Assembly (NCBI GenBank): GCA_964410505.1
Contig: CAYPGR010000015.1
Span: 1 to 16,478 of the forward strand
DNA: 16,478 nt
Direction of reading: 5' to 3'
Origin: UBA1361 sp041656375
GTDB lineage: Bacteria; Bacillota_I; Bacilli_A; RFN20; CAG-826
The notes under the pieces were generated by a model. The model was not told where the DNA came from. It searched no databases and was given only the letters and a program-made list of their open reading frames with translations. How positions within the stretch are numbered: position 1 is the first letter of the stretch; each line of letters starts with the position of its first letter. This document shows, in pieces, positions 1 through 5,290 of this stretch. A program made the position numbers and the translations under genes.

Positions 1-67
1 GCTCAGTGGATAGAGCAATCGCCTCCTAAGCGGTAGGTCGGAGGTTTGAATCCTCCCCAGTGCGCCA
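1..67 (+). tRNA. tRNA-Arg(CCU), 5' end cut off by window edge
   Basis: The window opens inside the D-arm (GCTC at 1-4), so about nine bases of the 5' acceptor strand are missing. The anticodon stem ATCGC/GCGGT holds the loop CTCCTAA, giving anticodon CCT, which reads the Arg codon AGG. The T-arm is GGAGG-TTTGAAT-CCTCC, followed by the 3' acceptor strand, discriminator G and an encoded CCA ending at 67. No terminator follows; an ATG starts at 74, so tRNA and the next gene are probably on one transcript. Confidence 0.93.
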
Positions 68-73
68 TTTTTA

Positions 74-427
74 ATGAAAATACATGAATTAACATTGCAT
101 CAAGAACCTTTCCGCTTAATCAGTGAAGGAAAAAAGACGATTGAAATGCGGCTTAATGACGCAAAAAGACGCTTAATATGCGTTGGTGATCGTCTCATTT
201 TTACTAACCGGACTACTGGCGAGCAATTAAGCGCAAGTGTTTTAAAAATAGAAGCATTCCCAAACTTTGAAGAACTGTATCGTCATCATGATCCGCTATT
301 ATTAGGGTATGTCATTGGGGAGACGGTATCCCATCATGATATGGAAATTTATTACACACCCGACCAAATAACCCATCATGGCGTCCTGGCGATTATGTTT
401 AAAACCGAAAGTAGTGAAAACATTTGA
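74..427 (+). CDS. ASCH-domain (PUA-like fold) protein
   Basis: This 117-residue protein is essentially one ASCH domain, a PUA-like fold associated with RNA binding or modified-nucleoside processing. The signature GKKTIEMRL lies at residues 19-27, and the C-terminal strand pattern MEIYYTPDQITHHGVLAIMF (90-109) is typical of the family. The small ASCH protein YqfB of E. coli is an N4-acetylcytidine amidohydrolase that uses Lys, Thr and Glu; Lys20/21, Thr22 and Glu24 here could serve similarly, but that is inference. The ATG is only 6 nt after the CCA of tRNA-Arg and has no SD. The only nearby GGAGG is buried in the tRNA T-stem at 40-44. If the tRNA is excised from a joint transcript, the mRNA would be almost leaderless. 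The stop codon overlaps the -35 of the following tRNA promoter. Fold confidence is good; substrate is unknown. Confidence 0.8.
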   Translation: MKIHELTLHQEPFRLISEGKKTIEMRLNDAKRRLICVGDRLIFTNRTTGEQLSASVLKIEAFPNFEELYRHHDPLLLGYVIGETVSHHDMEIYYTPDQITHHGVLAIMFKTESSENI

Positions 428-452
428 CAACTTTCTAAAATAGTATTAATAT
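424..452 (+). promoter_or_regulatory. Promoter of tRNA-Ala(GGC)
   Basis: A perfect TTGACA (-35) at 424-429 is followed by a 17-bp spacer and TAATAT (-10) at 447-452. The predicted start near 459 is 8 nt before the mature tRNA. The -35 overlaps the TGA stop of the ASCH gene. Confidence 0.75.
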
Positions 453-466
453 AAACAAGCAATTAT

Positions 467-542
467 GGGGTCGTAGCTCACCTGGGAGAGCGCTTCCATG
501 GCATGGAAGAGGTAGCGAGTTCGATCCTCGTCGACTCCACCA
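467..542 (+). tRNA. tRNA-Ala(GGC)
   Basis: A complete cloverleaf: acceptor GGGGTCG pairs with CGACTCC, and the anticodon stem CTTCC/GGAAG encloses ATGGCAT, giving anticodon GGC. The T-loop is standard, the discriminator is A, and CCA is encoded at 540-542. It is a single-gene unit with its own promoter and terminator. Confidence 0.96.
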
Positions 543-555
543 GAATGCACTAAAT

Positions 556-578
556 ACCACCTTCGGGTGGTTTTTCTT
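556..578 (+). terminator. Rho-independent terminator of tRNA-Ala
   Basis: The stem ACCACC/GGTGGT with a TTCG tetraloop (556-571) is followed by a T-rich tract. It ends the tRNA-Ala unit and insulates the GH13 gene downstream. Confidence 0.9.
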
Positions 579-602
579 ATCCTTCCTTATTTGAAGTGCC
601 TT

Positions 603-611
603 TGCTAAAAT
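603..611 (+). promoter_or_regulatory. Extended -10 promoter of the GH13 gene
   Basis: TGC-TAAAAT is an extended -10 element with TG at 603-604 and the hexamer at 606-611. No convincing -35 is present at the right distance. Seven bases beyond the hexamer is 618, the A of an ATG in the GH13 reading frame, so the mRNA is predicted to begin at its start codon. Confidence 0.55.
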
Positions 612-617
612 ATGGTT

Positions 618-1898
618 ATGAAAAGAAAAACATATTTAAAAAACCAAACCATTTATCAGATCTATGTCCGTAATCATACGAAAGAGGGAACCTTTCTTTC
701 ACTTATCGATGATTTACCGCGAATTAAGGCGCTCGGCGTTTCAATTCTTTATATTCTTCCCATTAATCCAATTGGCGAGATTGCTCGGAAAGGACAACTG
801 GGGAGCCCCTATGCAATTAAGGATTATTATTTGATTAATCCGGAACTCGGTACCCTTGACGATTTTAAAACGTTTCTAAAATCTGCCCATATACTTGGAT
901 TTAAAGTACTTTTAGATATCGTCCTCCATCATTCAAGTCCAGATGCGACCCTTCTTAAAGAACACCCCGATTTCTATTTTTATAAAAATGGAAAATTAGG
1001 TAACAAGGTTGGCGATTGGAGCGATATTATCGATCTTGATTACTCAAATCGGAAATTATGGGATTACATGTTAGAGATGCTCACCTATTGGGTGAAGATT
1101 GGGGTGGATGGTTTCCGTGCGGACGTAGCGCCTCTGGTCCCGATTGCATTTTGGGAAAATGTGCGTGAATCATTAGATTCGAAACATCCCGAACTCATTT
1201 GGTTAAGTGAATCGGTCGAACCCCATTTCCTTACTTTCCTTCATGAAAATAATCATCTCGGCCATGAAGATAAAGAACTCTATAGCGCATTCGATATTCT
1301 TTATGATTATGACGTTTATCCGTCGCTTAAAGCGTTTTTAGCAGGAGAAAAACCGCTTAAACCTTACCTTGATGGGGTCCGTTATCAAGAAGAGAATTAT
1401 CCTAAGAACTACTTAAAAATAAGAACTATTGAAAATCACGATACATCAAGAATTCGCGAACTTTGTAAAAATGATTTAGTTTTACAAAACATCACGGCGT
1501 GGTCTTTCTTCCAAAATGGGGTTGGTTATCTTTATGGCGGACAAGAAGTGAAGGCTAACCATCGACCCTCCTTGTTTGATACCGATAAAGTTGATTTCAC
1601 GATTCATGACCCGAAATTTTATGAATTCATTAAGTCTTTAGTTGAGATCAAGAAACGACCGATTTTTATGAATCATCAGACTTTTAAAATTGAAGAGGTT
1701 GTCTTTGATAAAGTGATTCTTGGTGTGTTAGAAAACGAAGACGAAAAAGCCCTTGGCTTCTTTAATCTTTCCGGTGAATCAGTAAGAGTAAAAGCCCCAC
1801 TTGAAGACGGCATCTACATTAATCTTATTAATGATGAAGAGGTCGAAGTTAAAAAGGGTTACCTATTACTAAATGAACCCGTCATATTTTTAATTTAA
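618..1898 (+). CDS. Cytoplasmic GH13 (alpha-amylase family) glycosidase
   Basis: This is a glycoside hydrolase family 13 (beta/alpha)8-barrel enzyme acting on alpha-glucosidic bonds. Counting from the alternative ATG at 612, conserved region I is DIVLHH (102-107), region II GFRADVAP carries the nucleophile Asp171, region III WLSESVEP carries the acid/base Glu200, and region IV ENHDTSR carries Asp277. All three catalytic residues are therefore present. The length (426 residues) is short for the family, and only a small beta domain follows the barrel. There is no signal peptide, so it acts on intracellular oligosaccharides. ATG 618 is preferred over ATG 612 because neither has an SD and the extended -10 at 603-611 places the transcript start at 618. 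The gene converges with the next one; only 4 nt separate their stops and no terminator lies between. The exact substrate (for example maltodextrin or glucosyl-glycerate type sugars) cannot be told. Confidence 0.9.
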   Translation: MKRKTYLKNQTIYQIYVRNHTKEGTFLSLIDDLPRIKALGVSILYILPINPIGEIARKGQLGSPYAIKDYYLINPELGTLDDFKTFLKSAHILGFKVLLDIVLHHSSPDATLLKEHPDFYFYKNGKLGNKVGDWSDIIDLDYSNRKLWDYMLEMLTYWVKIGVDGFRADVAPLVPIAFWENVRESLDSKHPELIWLSESVEPHFLTFLHENNHLGHEDKELYSAFDILYDYDVYPSLKAFLAGEKPLKPYLDGVRYQEENYPKNYLKIRTIENHDTSRIRELCKNDLVLQNITAWSFFQNGVGYLYGGQEVKANHRPSLFDTDKVDFTIHDPKFYEFIKSLVEIKKRPIFMNHQTFKIEEVVFDKVILGVLENEDEKALGFFNLSGESVRVKAPLEDGIYINLINDEEVEVKKGYLLLNEPVIFLI

Positions 1899-1902
1899 AG
1901 TA

Positions 1903-2406
1903 CTATTTTAAGATAATATTTAGGTCATCTCTGGTTTCAGGAATTTTGCATGTTGTTTTATTAATGGCAATCAGCACCCAAACAAGACCGATAACTAATA
2001 ATCCGAGGGATATAAATTTATACGGTAAACCCGCTAATGGTAAGACCGCGACGCTAAACGAAATACCAATGGCCCCCAAAAAACTAATCACGCAAGGGGT
2101 ACAGCCATAAGTGAAAATACCAAAAATGATCGAGATAAAAGAGGCATTAGCGCCTTTGCTAGATTTTTTTGAGAAGTCAAATTGTGCACTTGTCGCAGCA
2201 ATCAAAAAGGCACTTAAACTCGCCATCGCCAGGTTTAAAATAATGTTCATGACGACAAGACTCATCCCATAGTTATCTGCCATCAAGGGATACGCTAAAT
2301 TTAGATAATCAAGCATGGTATATAAAATAATGAAGAAAAGGAAATAACCAATCATTGTCAGTCGATATTTCTTCGTTTTCAGTTTCGTTAACACCATTGA
2401 AATCAT
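1903..2406 (-). CDS. Four-helix membrane protein with a Cys pair (GCTPC)
   Basis: I do not recognise a named family. The protein is strongly hydrophobic, with about four predicted membrane segments. In the numbering of the longer frame beginning with a GTG at 2442, these lie near residues 28-50, 61-85, 103-138 and 143-161. A Cys pair, GCTPC (113-117), sits at the start of a Gly-rich helix (SFLGAIGISFS). This resembles membrane proteins that carry out thiol redox or bind metals, but function is inference. The ATG at 2406 (167 aa) is preferred because a weak SD-like GGGAAAA lies 8 nt upstream. The GTG at 2442 has no SD and would sit at the predicted start of a CATAAT promoter. The tail is Lys-rich and cytosolic-looking. 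The gene is divergent from tRNA-Leu and convergent with the GH13 gene. Confidence 0.72.
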   Translation of the reverse strand: MISMVLTKLKTKKYRLTMIGYFLFFIILYTMLDYLNLAYPLMADNYGMSLVVMNIILNLAMASLSAFLIAATSAQFDFSKKSSKGANASFISIIFGIFTYGCTPCVISFLGAIGISFSVAVLPLAGLPYKFISLGLLVIGLVWVLIAINKTTCKIPETRDDLNIILK

Positions 2407-2468
2407 GGGTTGATTTTCCCATACAATCAATCTTTGCGCCACTATTATGCATTTTCTTATTGTTCGTC

Positions 2469-2497
2469 TTAAGTTTTAGTTTTGATGGTGTTAAAAT
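2469..2497 (+). promoter_or_regulatory. Possible promoter of tRNA-Leu
   Basis: TAAAAT at 2492-2497 is a plausible -10. The -35 at 17-bp spacing is the poor match TTAAGT (2469-2474). The predicted start lies 3 nt before the mature tRNA, which is tight. Confidence 0.35.
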
Positions 2498-2506
2498 ATA
2501 TGCGAT

Positions 2507-2591
2507 GCAGCCATGGCGGAATTGGTAGACGCGCAAGTCTCAGAAGCTTGTATTGAAAGATGTGAGAGTTCGAGTCTCTCTGGCTGCACCA
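2507..2591 (+). tRNA. tRNA-Leu(CAG)
   Basis: A class II tRNA of 85 nt. Acceptor GCAGCCA pairs with TGGCTGC, the anticodon stem CAAGT/GCTTG encloses CTCAGAA (anticodon CAG), a variable arm is present, the discriminator is A, and CCA is encoded. No T-run terminator follows, so read-through into the thioesterase gene is likely. Confidence 0.95.
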
Positions 2592-2656
2592 TGAACCAAA
2601 ATATCACACCCTTAATGGGGATAATTAGTCACCAATCACGTACACTTTAGTTAACG

Positions 2657-2673
2657 GACAATGTCATTTTGTC
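2657..2673 (+). promoter_or_regulatory. Dyad GACAA-N7-TTGTC before the thioesterase gene
   Basis: An inverted repeat with 5-bp arms and a 7-nt centre lies 38 nt before the preferred start codon. The left half also forms GACA-A-TGTC. It could be an operator in the leader between tRNA-Leu and the thioesterase gene, but no regulator is recognised. Confidence 0.25.
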
Positions 2674-2710
2674 TCGTTATTTATATCAGCAACCTAGAAA
2701 AGAGGTCCAT

Positions 2711-3430
2711 ATGAATCCATTGCCAATTTTTAATCAAACGTATGTTTTAACTACTAATTTTTATGATCACCGCAATACATTAAGTTTACAAGGAACACTT
2801 GATCTTATGCAAAATTGCGCGGCCCGCCATGCTTACTTATTAGGTGCGGGAAGGGAAGATTTATTAAAAGAATCTTTATATTGGGTCATTGCGCGTACCG
2901 AAATAGAATACATCTCTTTTCCTTCTTTACCGACCGATGTTTTAGTAACCACGTGGCCATTAGCGCCTAATCGCTTTTATTTCGATCGGCATTATAAAAT
3001 TGTTGATCAAGGGAGCGGTCAATTAATTGCTAAAGCGCGTAGTCGGTGGGTTCTAGTTGATGCTAAAACTAGAAAAATTGTTTCCTCAAATCGTTATGCC
3101 TATCCGCTTAATGAGTTTCATCAGGAATCGTTATTTAGTGATGATTTTACTCGGATTAATGTGCCGCAAGTTAAAGTTGGACAATATGTCGTCCAACCAA
3201 GTGACATCGATGAAAATGGGCATCTTAATAATGCCCGTTATGGCAATATTATTTTCAATGTCCTCAATCAGAAAGAAGTTGTTCGTATTAAATGGATAAC
3301 CATTAATTATTCAATTGAAGCATTTCTTCATCAACAAATTGCGTTATTCAAGGAGATTAAGTCATCATCAATAAGCATAAGTGGCGTTATTGATGATAAA
3401 ATTATCTTTAGTAGTGAGGTAAAAATTTGA
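2711..3430 (+). CDS. Acyl-ACP thioesterase (FatA/FatB-like, double hot-dog)
   Basis: It hydrolyses fatty acyl-ACP to free fatty acid, ending chain elongation in the cytoplasm. The 239 residues from this start are the usual size of bacterial acyl-ACP thioesterases. The first hot-dog domain covers about 4-130 and includes the QNCAARHAYLLGAGRED helix and the VLVTTWPL strand. The second covers about 150-239 and carries the catalytic signature DIDENGHLNNARYGN, with Asp165, Asn169 and His171. The frame opens upstream at a TTG (2669), but ATG 2711 has the SD AAAGAGG at a proper distance and aligns with the family start. The ZIP gene follows 3 nt after the stop. With no terminator after tRNA-Leu, a tRNA-thioesterase-ZIP transcript is plausible. 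In Gram-positives such enzymes may supply fatty acids for the FakAB/Plx route; here that is inference. Confidence 0.88.
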   Translation: MNPLPIFNQTYVLTTNFYDHRNTLSLQGTLDLMQNCAARHAYLLGAGREDLLKESLYWVIARTEIEYISFPSLPTDVLVTTWPLAPNRFYFDRHYKIVDQGSGQLIAKARSRWVLVDAKTRKIVSSNRYAYPLNEFHQESLFSDDFTRINVPQVKVGQYVVQPSDIDENGHLNNARYGNIIFNVLNQKEVVRIKWITINYSIEAFLHQQIALFKEIKSSSISISGVIDDKIIFSSEVKI

Positions 3431-3433
3431 GTT

Positions 3434-4261
3434 ATGGCGACATTAACAACACTTGAACTATGGATTATTATTATCGGGTTATCAATCCCGTTTTTGGCGA
3501 CGATGTTAGGGGCCGCCGCTGTTTTCTTTTTCCGTAAGCCGATTAGTGATCGACTAAATTCAATACTTCTAGGATTTGCGGCCGGTATTATGATTGCGGC
3601 TTCTATCTGGTCGCTTATCATGCCAAGTTTGGAATATGCCCAAGATAGCGGCTGGGGCAACCTTGCCATTATTCCTGTTGTCGCAGGTTTTGTGATTGGC
3701 ATTTTGCTCTTATGGTTAATTGATATCATCGTCCCCCACTTCCATCAACTCAGTAAGGTCAACGAAGGCTTACCGACTAAAACATTAAGCCGGGATGCCA
3801 AATTATTTTTGGCGATGACGATCCATAACTTTCCGGAAGGAATTGCGGTGGGGTTTGCCTTTGCCGTTGCCTATAGTGGGACCACTAACCCAGGGAGTTC
3901 ACAATTGTCCTTGTATGGTGCGCTTGCCCTTTCAATCGGGATTGCACTTCAAAATATTCCAGAAGGTGCGGCAGTTAGTTTACCAATGGCCCAACGGTTA
4001 GGGAAGAAGAGCAAAGCCTTTGGATTTGGTACGATTAGTGCAATTGTTGAACCCATTGGTGCCTTACTCGCTTTTCTCTTTGCTACCTTTTTCAAAGAAT
4101 TATTACCCTGGTTTCTTTCTTTATCAGCAGGCGCCATGATGTATGTCGTTGTGGAGGAACTCATTCCTGAAGCAAAACTAAGTGAAACTGATCACCGCGG
4201 TACATTTGCGGTGATGGCGGGATTTCTCATTATGATGATTTTGGATGTCGTTTTATCTTAA
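3434..4261 (+). CDS. ZIP-family divalent metal transporter
   Basis: This is a zinc/iron-type (ZIP) transporter that imports divalent metal across the cytoplasmic membrane. It has 275 residues and about eight hydrophobic segments. The two metal-site motifs are present: HNFPEG (131-136) in TM4 and QNIPEG (173-178) in TM5. A further acidic motif, EELIPE (241-246), is in the last third. The loop between TM3 and TM4 has only a short His-containing stretch (PHFHQ, 101-105). The pattern fits the GufA/ZupT-like bacterial group. The ATG is 3 nt after the thioesterase stop; the closest SD-like GAGGT is 13 nt away, inside that gene, so translational coupling is likely. Whether Zn, Fe or Mn is preferred cannot be read from the sequence. 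No terminator separates it from tRNA-Arg. Confidence 0.93.
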   Translation: MATLTTLELWIIIIGLSIPFLATMLGAAAVFFFRKPISDRLNSILLGFAAGIMIAASIWSLIMPSLEYAQDSGWGNLAIIPVVAGFVIGILLLWLIDIIVPHFHQLSKVNEGLPTKTLSRDAKLFLAMTIHNFPEGIAVGFAFAVAYSGTTNPGSSQLSLYGALALSIGIALQNIPEGAAVSLPMAQRLGKKSKAFGFGTISAIVEPIGALLAFLFATFFKELLPWFLSLSAGAMMYVVVEELIPEAKLSETDHRGTFAVMAGFLIMMILDVVLS

Positions 4262-4935
4262 TGGCTTGAATTATTTGTAAATTGAAGTATTATATTTAAG
4301 TTACGCGCTCGTAGCTCAGATGGATAGAGTACAACCCTCCGAAGGTTGGGGTCACACGTTCGAGTCGTGTCGGGCGCGCCATTGATTAAAAAAAGTTCAC
4401 TTTCGGGTGAACTTATTTTTTTATCTATTGGATGATGATTTGCGTGCCCGCCAGCACCTCTAAGGTCTTTGTCATAGCTATCAACCCCACCGCGGAGGAC
4501 GATGACGTTTGCCTCTGGAAGGGCGGCTTTAAGTAAGAGCGCATTACTTAGGATACAAATATTGGTGACGAGCCCAACCAGGGTAATGTCACGATACCTT
4601 TCTTGAGCCACATCAGCGGCGAGCTCTAGTGAGCCAAAGGTGTGTTTTTCATACACTTTTTTAACTCGATTTGCATATGATTTTACCTCACCGTAGATCT
4701 CATGACCAGGGGTACCTTTAATACAATGGATGATTGGTAAGTGTTTTCCCTCAAGGGTTTCAAGATAATTCTCAAAGTGTGTGTCTTTTGTAAAGACAAT
4801 GTCATCATCTGTCCGCAAGTGATCTTTAATTGTGTCAATAATGATGTTTTCGATATGGTTCGCGCCCGGAAAGCCAAGAGAGCCACTTACAAAATCAACT
4901 TGATAATCCACAACGACTAATAATCGTTTACTCAT
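4258..4935 (-). CDS. Isochorismatase/nicotinamidase-family cysteine hydrolase with frameshifted 3' end
   Basis: Members hydrolyse amides such as nicotinamide to nicotinate. The catalytic set is visible: Asp10 in VVVDYQVDF, Lys97 in YEKHTFGS and Cys127 in GLVTNICILSNAL, with metal-site candidates Asp51 and His53 in KDTHF. The start has an excellent SD, GGAAGGGAGG, 5 nt upstream. The family homology ends at SYDKDL (153-158). After this the frame runs through the terminator and the antisense of tRNA-Arg(CCG) to a stop at 4258, giving an obviously artificial tail. In the next frame the expected family ending LEVLAGTQIIIQ is present, with a stop at 4425-4427. The gap fits loss of about 14 nt between DKDL and LEVL. 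So the intact ancestor was about 4425-4935, and the present frame is a C-terminally broken version or a sequence error. The substrate is not certain. Confidence 0.82.
   Translation of the reverse strand: MSKRLLVVVDYQVDFVSGSLGFPGANHIENIIIDTIKDHLRTDDDIVFTKDTHFENYLETLEGKHLPIIHCIKGTPGHEIYGEVKSYANRVKKVYEKHTFGSLELAADVAQERYRDITLVGLVTNICILSNALLLKAALPEANVIVLRGGVDSYDKDLRGAGGHANHHPIDKKISSPESELFLINGAPDTTRTCDPNLRRVVLYPSELRARNLNIILQFTNNSSH
4266..4293 (+). promoter_or_regulatory. Promoter of tRNA-Arg(CCG)
   Basis: TTGAAT (4266-4271), 16-bp spacer and TATTAT (4288-4293) predict a start near 4300, just before the mature tRNA at 4305. Read-through from the ZIP gene is also possible. Confidence 0.55.
4305..4381 (+). 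tRNA. tRNA-Arg(CCG)
   Basis: Acceptor GCGCTCG pairs with CGGGCGC (one T-G pair), the anticodon stem CAACC/GGTTG encloses CTCCGAA (anticodon CCG), and the T-stem is ACACG/CGTGT. Discriminator G and encoded CCA end at 4381. The minus-strand gene next door reads through its antisense after a frameshift. Confidence 0.96.
4393..4421. terminator. Bidirectional terminator between tRNA-Arg and the isochorismatase-like gene
   Basis: An 8-bp stem AAGTTCAC/GTGAACTT (4393-4414) has a T-run to the right and an A-run to the left, so it can stop transcription from both sides. It lies just past the expected ancestral stop of the minus-strand gene. Confidence 0.88.
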
Positions 4936-4973
4936 TGTTTCCTCCCTTCCTAAATCCCTTTGTTAAGTAAATT

Positions 4974-4990
4974 TTACCATTAGTTGGTAA
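4974..4990. promoter_or_regulatory. Inverted repeat TTACCA-N5-TGGTAA upstream of the hydrolase gene
   Basis: A 6-bp dyad with a 5-nt centre overlaps a possible minus-strand -10 (TAAAAT, complement of 4971-4976). It may be an operator for the isochorismatase-like gene; no regulator is assigned. The rest of 4936-5056 shows nothing else clear. Confidence 0.3.
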
Positions 4991-5056
4991 TTACTGCGAT
5001 ATTGACATGCTCATCCTCCCTAGTTATTCATATTTCATGCTAGTCATATATCGAAT

Positions 5057-5086
5057 AAAAAAAGCTCTGATATTTTGGACCAAAGC
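5057..5086 (-). terminator. Rho-independent terminator of tRNA-Ser(CGA)
   Basis: On the minus strand an 8-bp stem GCTTTGGT/ATCAGAGC (two G-T pairs) with a 7-nt loop is followed by seven T residues. Confidence 0.8.
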
Positions 5087-5099
5087 CTGCATTCAGTGA

Positions 5100-5190
5100 T
5101 GGCGGAGAAAGAGGGATTTGAACCCTCGCGAGGATTGCTCCTCCTATCGGTTTTCGAGACCGACCCCTTCAGCCGCTTGGGTATTTCTCC
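5100..5190 (-). tRNA. tRNA-Ser(CGA)
   Basis: A class II tRNA of 91 nt on the minus strand. Acceptor GGAGAAA pairs with TTTCTCC, the anticodon stem TCGGT/ACCGA encloses CTCGAAA (anticodon CGA), a long variable arm is present, discriminator is G and CCA is encoded. It has its own promoter and terminator. Confidence 0.96.
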
Positions 5191-5199
5191 GTAAAAATT

Positions 5200-5208
5200 A
5201 TTATAGCA
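5200..5208 (-). promoter_or_regulatory. Extended -10 promoter of tRNA-Ser(CGA)
   Basis: On the minus strand TGC-TATAAT is a perfect extended -10. The predicted start is near 5193, 3 nt before the tRNA. A -35 is not obvious. Confidence 0.65.
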
Positions 5209-5244
5209 AACAATCAATTTGAATGGGCGATAATTGGCAATATA

Positions 5245-5280
5245 TTCATGAAAAATGTTAAATTGTGTATAATATACACA
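5245..5280 (+). promoter_or_regulatory. Promoter with 17-nt palindrome before the GGDEF-EAL-like gene
   Basis: TTCATG (5245-5250), a 17-bp spacer and a perfect TATAAT (5268-5273) form the likely promoter, with a start near 5280. The -10 is embedded in the palindrome TGTGTATAATATACACA (5264-5280), eight paired bases on each side of one A. A bound protein here would block RNA polymerase, so an operator is likely. Confidence 0.55.
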
Positions 5281-5290
5281 GTAAACAGTT

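Noticed and set aside
2309..2536. Minus-strand 75-codon frame overlapping the membrane protein gene and tRNA-Leu
   Set aside because: It lies in another frame of a better-supported gene, runs across the antisense of a tRNA and has no SD.
5002..5030. Perfect TTGACA on the plus strand with TATTCA at 17 bp
   Set aside because: The -10 matches poorly and the transcript would run antisense to tRNA-Ser with no gene of its own nearby.
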